NCBI RefSeq assembly: GCF_023744375.2
Contig: NZ_CP146284.1
Span: 186,001-250,000 of the forward strand
Reading direction: 5' to 3'
Source: Parabacteroides sp. AD58
Lineage (GTDB): Bacteria; Bacteroidota; Bacteroidia; Bacteroidales; Tannerellaceae
DNA: 64,000 nucleotides
A program made the position numbers and the translations under genes. Below, piece by piece: positions 17,304 to 25,310 of this stretch; the first letter of the stretch is position 1, and every line of letters begins with the position of its first letter. The notes under the pieces were generated by a model that was not told where the DNA came from, did not search any database, and saw only the letters and a program-made list of their open reading frames with translations.

Positions 17304-17888
17304 ATGACAGCAAATTACAAGTTGGTGAAGAATTTATCGGCCCGGAAGTCAGACGGGAAAGTCTTGTATCATGCACGCTATGTGCCGGAAAAGACGGTCA
17401 GGACAGACGAGCTGACCAATCAGGTCAGGGAACGGACGGCCTTGTCGCCGGCTGATCTGAAGGCAGCCCTGCAGGTATTACAGGATTTGATTGTCGATTC
17501 GTTGAGCAACGGGCGTAATGTCGAGCTCGAAGGCATAGGAACATTCAGTGTGGTGTTGGCACATCGTCCGCTTGAAGATAAGAAAGTGCGGGCAGAATCC
17601 ATTCATTTTCGGGATGTTCATTTCCGTTCGTCAAGTAAATTACGCGAGCGGTTACAGCATATGCTATTGAGGCGGGTCGATGCCGAAACTCCTTCGGTCC
17701 TGACAGATGCCGAGCGGGAAGAACGTACGTTGTCTTATCTGCAGGATCACCCGTATATAACTGGTCGGGAATATGCCTCTCTGAATGAATGCGGCCGTAC
17801 GAAAGCATCGGCCGATTTGCGACAGATGCTGGAAAAGGGTAAGTTACAGCGTAAACGTTTTGGTGGAATGTGGTTGTATTCCATCTGA
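17304..17888 (+). CDS. HU-related DNA-binding protein with C-terminal winged-helix-like region
   Basis: A 194-residue protein of the Bacteroidales HU-related group. Residues about 1-120 carry an HU/IHF-like fold (LSPADLKAALQVLQDLIVDSL, then the strand motif GRNVELEGIGTFSVVLAHRP), with VHFRSSSKLRERLQ closing it. The C-terminal 60 residues (AEREERTLSYLQDHPYITGREYASLNECGRTKASADLRQMLEKGKL) look like a winged helix-turn-helix. The protein probably binds DNA as a dimer. It has a leader of about 200 bases containing four 22-bp repeats, which may be its own binding sites (inference). It is monocistronic or reads into the GH92 gene 55 bases away. Confidence 0.8.
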   Translation: MTANYKLVKNLSARKSDGKVLYHARYVPEKTVRTDELTNQVRERTALSPADLKAALQVLQDLIVDSLSNGRNVELEGIGTFSVVLAHRPLEDKKVRAESIHFRDVHFRSSSKLRERLQHMLLRRVDAETPSVLTDAEREERTLSYLQDHPYITGREYASLNECGRTKASADLRQMLEKGKLQRKRFGGMWLYSI

Positions 17889-17896
17889 TTTTTCTT

Positions 17897-17904
17897 TACA
17901 TTTG
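17897..17904 (+). promoter_or_regulatory. -7 promoter element (TACATTTG) for the GH92 gene
   Basis: TACATTTG matches TAnnTTTG 40 bases upstream of the GH92 start, immediately after the HU-related stop codon. Confidence 0.55.
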
Positions 17905-17943
17905 CATAGATGATAACAATAAACATTTAATACATTCATAAGC

Positions 17944-20154
17944 ATGAAACACAAATACACTTTCTTGTTCGCTTTGCCTTTGTGCATGGGACTGGCTTGT
18001 ACGCCTTCTCCTCAGAAAGAGGGTAAGGATAATCTGATCGGATATGTAAATCCGATGATCGGTACAGACTTTACCGGAAATACTTATCCGGGAGCCCAGG
18101 TGCCGTTTGGTATGGTACAGCTGAGCCCGGACAACGGACTGCCGGGTTGGGACCGTATCTCCGGTTATTTCTATCCGGATTCTACGATCGCCGGATTTAG
18201 TCATACACACCTTTCGGGAACAGGAGCGGGCGATTTATATGATATCTCCTTTATGCCCGTAACGAATCCGTATAAGACGGGAGCAGAGCCGTTGGGAATT
18301 TATTCTTCGTTCTCACATAATGACGAGTCGGCTTCTGCCGGATATTACCGGGTATTATTGAAAGACTATAATATTAATGTAGAACTGACGGCAACTGAGC
18401 GTTGTGGTATCCAGCGTTATACGTTCCCCGAAGCCGAATCATCCATCTTCCTGAATCTGAAGAAGGCGATGAACTGGGATTTTACGGCTGATTCGCATAT
18501 CGAAGTGGTCGATTCATGTACTATTCGCGGGTATCGTTATTCGTGGGGCTGGTCACCGAAACAGCATGTCTATTTCCAGACCCGTTTCTCTCGTCCGTTT
18601 GATGCCTTCCAGCTGGATACGACAGCGGTTATAACGAAGGATAAAGGTCGTGTCGGCACGGCAACTGTAGCCCGTTTCGATTTTAAGACCAAGCAAAATG
18701 AGGAAATTCTGGTGACGACGGCCTTATCGGGTACCAGCATGGAAGCCGCTGCCCGAAATCTGGAAGCAGAAGCTCCGAAAGATGATTTTGATTCTTATCA
18801 TCAGCAGGCAGAAACCAAATGGAGCAAGGAACTGGCTAAGATTGAGGTAACATCGGAAGACGCAGATAAGAAGACAATTTTTTATACTGCCATGTATCAT
18901 GCTATGTTAGCGCCGACTATCTATTCGGATGTAGACGGTTCTTATTTCGGACCGGACGGGCAGGTACATCAAGCCGAAGGTTGGACAAATTATTCAACTT
19001 TCTCTTTATGGGACACCTTCCGTGCTTCTCATCCGTTGTTTACCTATATCCAGCCGGAACGGGTAAGCGATATGATTCAGTGTTTCCTGAACTTTTATGA
19101 ACAGAGCGGAGCTCTTCCGTTGTGGAACCTGTATGGCTGGGAGACCGATATGATGATCGGTTATCATGCGGTTCCCGTAATCGTGGATGCTTATCTGAAG
19201 GGAGTTGGAAATTTTGATCCGGTGAAAGCCCTCGAAGCCTGTGTGGCAACGGCAAACCGGGATGATTATCGTTCGATAGGTTTCTATAAGAAAAACGGAT
19301 ACGTGCCCAGTGATCAGGAAAACTGGTCGGTGTCGAAGACGTTGGAATATGCTTATGATGATTATTGTATAGCCCGGATGGCCGAAGCGATGGGAGAGAA
19401 GGAAATCGCCGATGAGTTCTACAGCCGTTCGCAGAATTACAAGCACACATTCAATCCGGCAACATCGTTCATGCAGCCGCGCGATTCGAAAGGAAACTTC
19501 AGTACAGACTTTGACCCGGAAGCATATATCGAAGATATTTGTGAAAGCAACGGATGGCAATACTATTGGTCGGTTGCCCATGATATCGATGGCTTGATTA
19601 AACTGACAGGTGGTGAAGCTCGTTTTGCCGAACGTCTGGACAGTATGTTTACCTATGAAACGGCCGATAAGAGCAAGTTGCCAATTTTCAATACGGGAAT
19701 GATTGGCCAGTATGCACATGGTAACGAACCGAGCCATCATGTGATTTATTTGTTTAATCGGGTAAAGCAGCCTTGGAAAACGCAAAAGTATGCATCGCAG
19801 GTAATGCATACCTTATATACGAATACACCGGATGGTATTTGTGGTAACGAAGATTGCGGACAGATGTCGTCGTGGTTTGTATTCAGTGCGATGGGATTCT
19901 ATCCGGTAGATCCGGTTAGCGGGCAGTATGAAATCGGTTCACCGATTTTCCCGGAAGTCAAGATGCACCTGGCTAATGGAAAGACTTTTGTTGTCCAGGC
20001 AGAGAATGTAAGTGATGAGAATATCTATATCCAGTCGGTAAGCGTAAATGGCCAGCCATACAATAAGAGTTATATCACCCATGAGATGATTATGCAAGGT
20101 GATACCATTCATTTTGTAATGGGTAACCAGCCGGGACCGGTTTGGTATGAATAA
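17944..20154 (+). CDS. Glycoside hydrolase family 92 alpha-mannosidase, lipoprotein
   Basis: Exo-acting, calcium-dependent alpha-mannosidase that trims mannose from host or fungal glycans. The lipoprotein signal is MKHKYTFLFALPLCMGLACT (Cys19). The GH92 N-terminal domain starts YVNPMIGTDFTGNTYPGAQVPFGMVQLSPD, followed by GFSHTHLSGTGAGDLYD. The catalytic (alpha/alpha)6 domain contains TFSLWDTFRASHPLFT, GNEPSHHVIYLF and DGICGNEDCGQMSSWFVFSAMGFYPVDPVSGQYEIGSP; the family's Glu and paired Asp catalytic positions fall in these conserved stretches. At 736 residues it is full length. It is not in a visible SusCD polysaccharide locus; the antiporter gene follows after 28 bases. Confidence 0.95.
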   Translation: MKHKYTFLFALPLCMGLACTPSPQKEGKDNLIGYVNPMIGTDFTGNTYPGAQVPFGMVQLSPDNGLPGWDRISGYFYPDSTIAGFSHTHLSGTGAGDLYDISFMPVTNPYKTGAEPLGIYSSFSHNDESASAGYYRVLLKDYNINVELTATERCGIQRYTFPEAESSIFLNLKKAMNWDFTADSHIEVVDSCTIRGYRYSWGWSPKQHVYFQTRFSRPFDAFQLDTTAVITKDKGRVGTATVARFDFKTKQNEEILVTTALSGTSMEAAARNLEAEAPKDDFDSYHQQAETKWSKELAKIEVTSEDADKKTIFYTAMYHAMLAPTIYSDVDGSYFGPDGQVHQAEGWTNYSTFSLWDTFRASHPLFTYIQPERVSDMIQCFLNFYEQSGALPLWNLYGWETDMMIGYHAVPVIVDAYLKGVGNFDPVKALEACVATANRDDYRSIGFYKKNGYVPSDQENWSVSKTLEYAYDDYCIARMAEAMGEKEIADEFYSRSQNYKHTFNPATSFMQPRDSKGNFSTDFDPEAYIEDICESNGWQYYWSVAHDIDGLIKLTGGEARFAERLDSMFTYETADKSKLPIFNTGMIGQYAHGNEPSHHVIYLFNRVKQPWKTQKYASQVMHTLYTNTPDGICGNEDCGQMSSWFVFSAMGFYPVDPVSGQYEIGSPIFPEVKMHLANGKTFVVQAENVSDENIYIQSVSVNGQPYNKSYITHEMIMQGDTIHFVMGNQPGPVWYE

Positions 20155-20182
20155 GCTTATATGTGTAGTTTAATATAAAATA

Positions 20183-21157
20183 ATGTTGGATTTAATCTAT
20201 TTGATAGGAGGATTGGCGCTTATTTTGGTAGGCGCCAATGCGCTGACCGACGGTTCGGCAGCAGTGGCGAAGAAGTTCCGGATTTCGGATTTAGTGATAG
20301 GTCTGACGATTGTCGCTTTCGGTACATCGGCACCCGAATTGGTTATCAGCCTGCTGTCGTCAATCAAAGGCAGTGCAGAAATGGCTATCGGTAACGTAGT
20401 CGGGAGTAATATCTTCAATATTCTGATGATTATCGGTTGTACAGCATTGGTCTTGCCGATGAAAGTGGGAGAAGGAACGATGAGTAAGGAAATTCCCCTG
20501 GTTATCTTGTCTTCATTTGTGTTGGCCTTCTTTGCCAACGACATTTTATTAGACGGAGGAACGGTGAATGTTATCAGCCGGATCGATGGTCTGGTTCTGC
20601 TGGCCTTTTTCCTGATCTTCATGCGTTATACCTTTGCCATTGCCCATAACGGATCGGAGACAGAATCTGGTGAAGAACAGAAAATCAAAGAGATGCCGGG
20701 CTGGAAATCCGCATTATTTATCTTGGGTGGTCTGGCCGGGCTGATCGGAGGCGGACAATTGTTCGTAGAAGGTGCGAGCGGGATTGCCCGTTCGTTGGGA
20801 GTCAGTGAGTCCATCATAGGTCTGACATTGGTGGCTGGTGGAACTTCTTTACCCGAATTGGCTACTTCCATTACGGCAGCCTTGAAGAAGAATTCCGGTA
20901 TTGCCATAGGAAACGTGATTGGTAGTAACTTATTCAATATCTTCTTCGTGTTGGGTTGCAGTGCAACGGTTTCTCCATTGCCAATGGGAAATATCAATAA
21001 TGTAGATGTGGCCGTATTGATCGGATCTTCTGTGTTATTCTGGCTGGTTGGCTGGTTCTTCAAGAAACGGACCATTACCCGTATCGAAGGAGCCTTGCTG
21101 GTGATTTGTTACGTGGCTTATACAGGATATTTGATATCCCAGCAGGCAAGTGTCTGA
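20183..21157 (+). CDS. Calcium/sodium antiporter (CaCA family, YrbG-like)
   Basis: Integral membrane cation antiporter of about ten helices with the two inverted alpha-repeats of the family: GLTIVAFGTSAPELVISLLSSIKG with GNVVGSNIFNILMI in the first half, and GLTLVAGGTSLPELATSITAALKK with GNVIGSNLFNIFFV in the second. The E and N residues in these repeats bind the ions. Family members exchange Ca2+ for Na+ or H+ at the inner membrane. Upstream of the AraC regulator and possibly cotranscribed with GH92; GH92 enzymes need calcium, but a functional link is speculation. Confidence 0.92.
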   Translation: MLDLIYLIGGLALILVGANALTDGSAAVAKKFRISDLVIGLTIVAFGTSAPELVISLLSSIKGSAEMAIGNVVGSNIFNILMIIGCTALVLPMKVGEGTMSKEIPLVILSSFVLAFFANDILLDGGTVNVISRIDGLVLLAFFLIFMRYTFAIAHNGSETESGEEQKIKEMPGWKSALFILGGLAGLIGGGQLFVEGASGIARSLGVSESIIGLTLVAGGTSLPELATSITAALKKNSGIAIGNVIGSNLFNIFFVLGCSATVSPLPMGNINNVDVAVLIGSSVLFWLVGWFFKKRTITRIEGALLVICYVAYTGYLISQQASV

Positions 21158-21167
21158 GGAAAGAACG

Positions 21168-22061
21168 ATGAAAAGTAATCAGCCCATCAGGTTAGGTCTG
21201 GAAGAAATTAGCCGGTTTCAGATAGACATGCGGAATAAGAACCGTATTCTGTTGCCTGATTTCGGCATATTGAATGCAATCGATGAAGAAATTCTGGTTC
21301 GTATGGTTCGCGGTGTTCCTTACCGTTTGACGGAAGGACGGATTGCTTTGCTTTTGAAAGGGGAAGGCATCATACATGCTAAACTGCAGACATTCCACGT
21401 GAAAGCTCCGGCGGTTGTCATCCTTTCACCAGGCGTGATTGCACAGATTGAAGATATATCTAGGGCAGAGCAAGTTCGCTTTCTGATTTTTCAGAATGAT
21501 TTTATCTGTGAACCCAAACCGTCTGATCTGTTACAAAAGTATTTGAACGGAATGTTGAATGTTTTTCTGCCTTTGAAAGAAGAAGAAGCCTTTTGCGTAG
21601 ATCAGTTTTTTCAGACTATCTGGCAAACTCTTCAGACCAAGGGCTGGCAGCGTGAAGCCGTTCGTCATGTGGTATTCGCCCTCTTTCATTATTTATCTTG
21701 CCTGTTGCAAGAGCAGATGCTTTACGAAGAAAAGCATCAGTCTCGGCAGGAATATATATTCAATCAGTTTATTCAGTTAGTCAACCAGTATGCCAATCAG
21801 GAACGGAATGTGTCATTTTATGCCGACAAGCTCTGTCTTACTCCTCGGTATCTGAATAGTCTGATTCGACAGGCCAGTAGCCGGACAGTAATGGATTGGA
21901 TTAATGAGGCTGTTATTATAGAGGCGAAAGTTCTGTTGAAATACAGCGATAAGCTGATTTATCAGATAGCTGATGAACTGAATTTTCCCAATACCTCTTT
22001 TTTCTGTAAGTTCTTCAAGCGAATGACCGGAATGACACCGTTGGCCTATCAGAAGAGCTGA
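21168..22061 (+). CDS. AraC-family transcriptional regulator
   Basis: DNA-binding regulator of 297 residues. The N-terminal half (about 1-170) is a cupin-like sensor domain (EGRIALLLKGEGIIHAKLQTFHVKAPAVVILSPG). The C-terminal part holds two helix-turn-helix motifs: VSFYADKLCLTPRYLNSLIRQASSRTVMDWI and LIYQIADELNFPNTSFFCKFFKRMTGMTPLAY. The start ATG at 21168 is chosen because a GAGGAAAG ribosome-binding sequence lies just before it; a GTG six codons earlier overlaps the antiporter stop. Its effector and targets are unknown; the GH92/antiporter genes or the downstream sugar-phosphate gene are candidates by position. Confidence 0.88.
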   Translation: MKSNQPIRLGLEEISRFQIDMRNKNRILLPDFGILNAIDEEILVRMVRGVPYRLTEGRIALLLKGEGIIHAKLQTFHVKAPAVVILSPGVIAQIEDISRAEQVRFLIFQNDFICEPKPSDLLQKYLNGMLNVFLPLKEEEAFCVDQFFQTIWQTLQTKGWQREAVRHVVFALFHYLSCLLQEQMLYEEKHQSRQEYIFNQFIQLVNQYANQERNVSFYADKLCLTPRYLNSLIRQASSRTVMDWINEAVIIEAKVLLKYSDKLIYQIADELNFPNTSFFCKFFKRMTGMTPLAYQKS

Positions 22062-22165
22062 CAGACCGTTTATCTTAATTCCGTTTTTTTATACGAACAG
22101 ACAACAAATCCCGAAAATTATTTGTTCCTTTATAGAGAGAAATAAAATACGTCTTAAACAATAAT

Positions 22166-24160
22166 ATGATGAAAACAAATTTAAGTTCACAAATTACGCT
22201 GACGCGTATCCCAACCCGGTATTACCGTCCGGAAAATGCGTTTGAACATTCGGTACTGACCCGTTTGGAAAAAGTGCCGACAACCATTTACGAATCGATG
22301 GAAGAGGGTTCGTTTGCGATAGCGAAAGAGATTGCCACTCAGATCCGGAAAAAGGAAAGTGCAGGTCAGAAATTCGTCCTGGCTTTGCCAGGAGGCCGTT
22401 CTCCGGAGAGCGTTTATAAAGAATTAGTCCGGATGCATAAGGAAGAACAATTGAGTTTCCGTCATGTCATCGTTTTTGTTGAATACGAATTCTACCCACT
22501 GTCATCTTCAACAAGTGGAGTGGTGAACCGACTGAAAGCTGAATTATTCGACCAGGTTGATATATTACCGGAGAATATTTATTATCCGGATGGCTGCATG
22601 CCGAAAGATGCAATACTTGAATTCTGTACACAGTATGAAGAGAAGATTCAGCAGGTAGGAGGCATCGATTGTATGTTACTTGGAATAGGGGCAAACAGCA
22701 ATATCATGTTCAATACGGCAGGAACTTTACAGAGTTCACGCACACGGATGGTTCTGCTTGAAGGCGCTTCCCGAAAAGAAGCAGCAGCGACTTTCTCTTC
22801 GACAGACAATGTACCGGCTGGTATCATTACGATGGGAATCTCGACGATGCTGAAAGCCCGTAATGTTATTCTGATGGCTTGGGGAGATGAAAAAGCGGCG
22901 ATTATGAAAGAGACAATTGAAGGTAAGATCAGTGATGGTGCGCCTTCAACTTATCTGCAGATTCATCAAAATGCAAAAGCAGTTGTTGATTTGTCGGCTG
23001 CTTATAGCCTGACACGTATCAGTCATCCATGGCTGGTAACAAGTTGCGAGTGGGACAATAAACTGATTCGCCGTGCTATCGTCTGGTTGTGTCAGAAGAC
23101 AGGGAAACCTATTCTGAAGCTGACAAACAAAGATTACAGCGAACACGGACTGGGAGAATTGTTAGCTCTGTATGGTTCTGCTTATAATGTAAATATTAAG
23201 ATATTTAATGATATTCAGCATACAATTACAGGTTGGCCTGGTGGTAAACCGAATGCCGATGATACCGACCGCCCCGAACGGGCTACTCCATATCCGAAAC
23301 GGGTATTGATCTTCAGTCCGCATCCCGATGATGATGTGATTTCGATGGGTGGAACTTTCCGCCGTTTGTGTGATCAGCATCATGATGTACATGTCGCTTA
23401 CCAGACTTCTGGAAATATTGCGGTAGGTGATGAAGAAGTTGTTCGCTATTGTGAATATCTGCGCGATGTATGCAGTAAATATTCGCCTTCGGATACGGTC
23501 ATTAAGGATAAAGCTGATGAAATTATCCGCTATCTGCGTTATGAGAAGGTAGAGAATAACGAAGCAGAACGTCCGGATGTCCTTTTCATGAAAGGAACCA
23601 TCCGTCGGGAAGAAGCACGTCATGCCTGCCGTTACACCGGTATCAAAGATGACAGCCACATTCACTTCCTGGATCTTCCGTTCTATGAAACCGGTCTGGT
23701 AAAGAAGAACCCGATCAGTGAAGCCGACAAGGATATTATCAAAAATCTGCTGGAAGAATTGAAACCTGATCAGATCTTTGTGGCTGGTGATTTGGCCGAT
23801 CCGCACGGTACGCACAAGGTTTGTCTGGATGCGATCCTGGCTGCCGTGGATGAAATTAAGGATGAAGACTGGCTGAAAGCTTGCCGAATCTGGATGTATC
23901 GTGGTGCTTGGGCTGAATGGGAAATGGACCATATCGAAATGGCTGTTCCTATTTCTCCGGAAGAATTGCGCCATAAGCGGAATGCTATCTTAAAGCACCA
24001 GTCGCAGGCGGAGAGTGCTCCTTATCTGGGTGACGACGAGCGTCTGTTCTGGCAGCGGGCAGAAGACCGTAACCGGGCAACGGCTGAATTATACCGTCAG
24101 TTAGGATTGGCTTCTTATGAAGCGATGGAAGCTTTTGTTCAGTATATTCCTTTGCGGTAA
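22166..24160 (+). CDS. NagB-like domain fused to PIG-L/LmbE deacetylase
   Basis: Two-domain cytosolic protein usually labelled glucosamine-6-phosphate deaminase. Residues about 35-300 have the NagB fold (FVLALPGGRSPESVYKELV; ITMGISTMLKARNVILMAWG). Residues about 375-640 are a PIG-L deacetylase with the zinc-binding SPHPDDD (386-390) and HGTH (547-550). Aligned to E. coli NagB, all four catalytic residues are changed: Asp72 to Tyr107, Asp141 to Asn177, His143 to Asn179, Glu148 to Thr184. The deaminase half is therefore probably inactive or altered, whereas the deacetylase half looks intact. It may deacetylate an amino-sugar, with the NagB half binding substrate; this is inference. The AraC regulator is immediately upstream. 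Confidence 0.85.
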   Translation: MMKTNLSSQITLTRIPTRYYRPENAFEHSVLTRLEKVPTTIYESMEEGSFAIAKEIATQIRKKESAGQKFVLALPGGRSPESVYKELVRMHKEEQLSFRHVIVFVEYEFYPLSSSTSGVVNRLKAELFDQVDILPENIYYPDGCMPKDAILEFCTQYEEKIQQVGGIDCMLLGIGANSNIMFNTAGTLQSSRTRMVLLEGASRKEAAATFSSTDNVPAGIITMGISTMLKARNVILMAWGDEKAAIMKETIEGKISDGAPSTYLQIHQNAKAVVDLSAAYSLTRISHPWLVTSCEWDNKLIRRAIVWLCQKTGKPILKLTNKDYSEHGLGELLALYGSAYNVNIKIFNDIQHTITGWPGGKPNADDTDRPERATPYPKRVLIFSPHPDDDVISMGGTFRRLCDQHHDVHVAYQTSGNIAVGDEEVVRYCEYLRDVCSKYSPSDTVIKDKADEIIRYLRYEKVENNEAERPDVLFMKGTIRREEARHACRYTGIKDDSHIHFLDLPFYETGLVKKNPISEADKDIIKNLLEELKPDQIFVAGDLADPHGTHKVCLDAILAAVDEIKDEDWLKACRIWMYRGAWAEWEMDHIEMAVPISPEELRHKRNAILKHQSQAESAPYLGDDERLFWQRAEDRNRATAELYRQLGLASYEAMEAFVQYIPLR

Positions 24161-24173
24161 TCATTCATAGAAA

Positions 24174-24218
24174 ACGAGTTGACAAGCGGTGCGTTTCAAG
24201 CTCTCCTTGTCAACTCGT
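24174..24218. repeat. 13-bp inverted repeat between the PIG-L fusion and ThuA genes
   Basis: ACGAGTTGACAAG (24174-24186) is the exact reverse complement of 24206-24218, with a 19-base loop. It is followed by further GTCAACTTGTTAAC-like sequence. It may be a weak terminator or RNA processing site between the two genes; no clear T-run follows. Confidence 0.5.
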
Positions 24219-24263
24219 CAACTTGTTAACTTAACAGACAACATCTTAAACTCACACAATATC

Positions 24264-25169
24264 ATGAAACAAATCAAGAAATTAGGGCTTCTCCTGGCAG
24301 CCTTTATGTTAGGAATCTTTTCTGTCTGGGCTCAAAAGCCAATCAAGACGTTGGTTGTAACCGGACAAAATAACCACAACTGGCCAGTCAGTCACATAGC
24401 TATCCAAAAGATTTTGGAAAATTCCGGCTTATTCCAAGTTGATTTTGCTATTTCTCCTCAGAAGGGAGAAGATATGTCGGCTTTTGCTCCCGACTTTTCT
24501 GCCTATCAATTGGTCGTACTCGATTATAACGGCGATCCATGGCCCGATAAAACCAATCAGGCATTTGTAGATTATGTCAATAACGGTGGGGGCGTGGTGA
24601 TTTACCATGCTGCCAATAATTCTTTCCCCAACTGGAAAGAGTATAATGAAATTTGTGCGTTAGGTGGTTGGGAAGGTCGTGATGAGAAGTCTGGACCTTA
24701 TGCCTATTGGGAAAACAATCAGTTGAAGAAAGACATGACGGCAGGTCCGGGCGGTTCACATGGCTCGCAGCGTGAATATGTATTGACAGCGCGTAGCCAA
24801 GGACATCCGATTATGCAGGGTTTGCCGGACAAATGGATGCATGCTCAGGATGAACTTTATGACCGGATGCGTGGTCCTGCCAATATCGGAACGCTGATGT
24901 ATACGGCTTTCGCTATCAAAGATGAAGGTGGCTCAGGTCGTGAAGAACCCCTTGTCTTTACGGTTGATTATGGTAAAGCCCGGATTTTCCATATCATGTT
25001 GGGACATGCCGGTGAAACTCTGGAAAATAATCCGGCCATGCAGTGTACCGGTTTTCAGGTCTTGTTGCTACGCGGTTCAGAATGGGCAGCTACTGGAAAG
25101 GTAACTCAGAAAGTTCCTGCTGATTTCCCGACAGCTACAAAGGTTTCTTATCGGAAGGATTATAAATAA
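24264..25169 (+). CDS. Secreted ThuA-domain protein (trehalose-utilisation-like)
   Basis: A 301-residue exported protein with signal peptide MKQIKKLGLLLAAFMLGIFSVWA and a single ThuA (glutamine amidotransferase-like) fold: IKTLVVTGQNNHNWPVSH, YQLVVLDYNGDPWP, GGGVVIYHAANNSFPNWKEYNEICALGGW, then QGHPIMQGLPDKWMHAQDELY and RIFHIMLGHAGET. ThuA proteins are often linked to sugar (trehalose, keto-sugar) metabolism, but the reaction here is unknown. The start MKQIKK is chosen because it yields a clean signal peptide; an earlier in-frame GTG would add 25 residues over the upstream hairpin. Confidence 0.85.
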   Translation: MKQIKKLGLLLAAFMLGIFSVWAQKPIKTLVVTGQNNHNWPVSHIAIQKILENSGLFQVDFAISPQKGEDMSAFAPDFSAYQLVVLDYNGDPWPDKTNQAFVDYVNNGGGVVIYHAANNSFPNWKEYNEICALGGWEGRDEKSGPYAYWENNQLKKDMTAGPGGSHGSQREYVLTARSQGHPIMQGLPDKWMHAQDELYDRMRGPANIGTLMYTAFAIKDEGGSGREEPLVFTVDYGKARIFHIMLGHAGETLENNPAMQCTGFQVLLLRGSEWAATGKVTQKVPADFPTATKVSYRKDYK

Positions 25170-25217
25170 GTGGTTGGATTTATAGTATCTTTTGCAGTAT
25201 CGGCGAGAATTGTACTT

Positions 25218-25273
25218 GATCACATGTGATTACTTCTTGAAGATAGATTTTCAACCTTTAATCACATGTGATC
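25218..25273. repeat. Paired ATCACATGTGAT palindromes between convergent genes
   Basis: The 12-base palindrome ATCACATGTGAT occurs twice (25219-25230 and 25261-25272). The flanks make a larger perfect inverted repeat, GATCACATGTGATTA (25218-25232) against 25259-25273. It lies between convergent thuA-like and recQ genes, so it may act as a bidirectional terminator; as two palindromes it could also be a pair of protein-binding sites. Confidence 0.65.
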
Positions 25274-25310
25274 TGTAACTGATAAAGATGTCTTCAGTAA
25301 AAAGGAAAGT

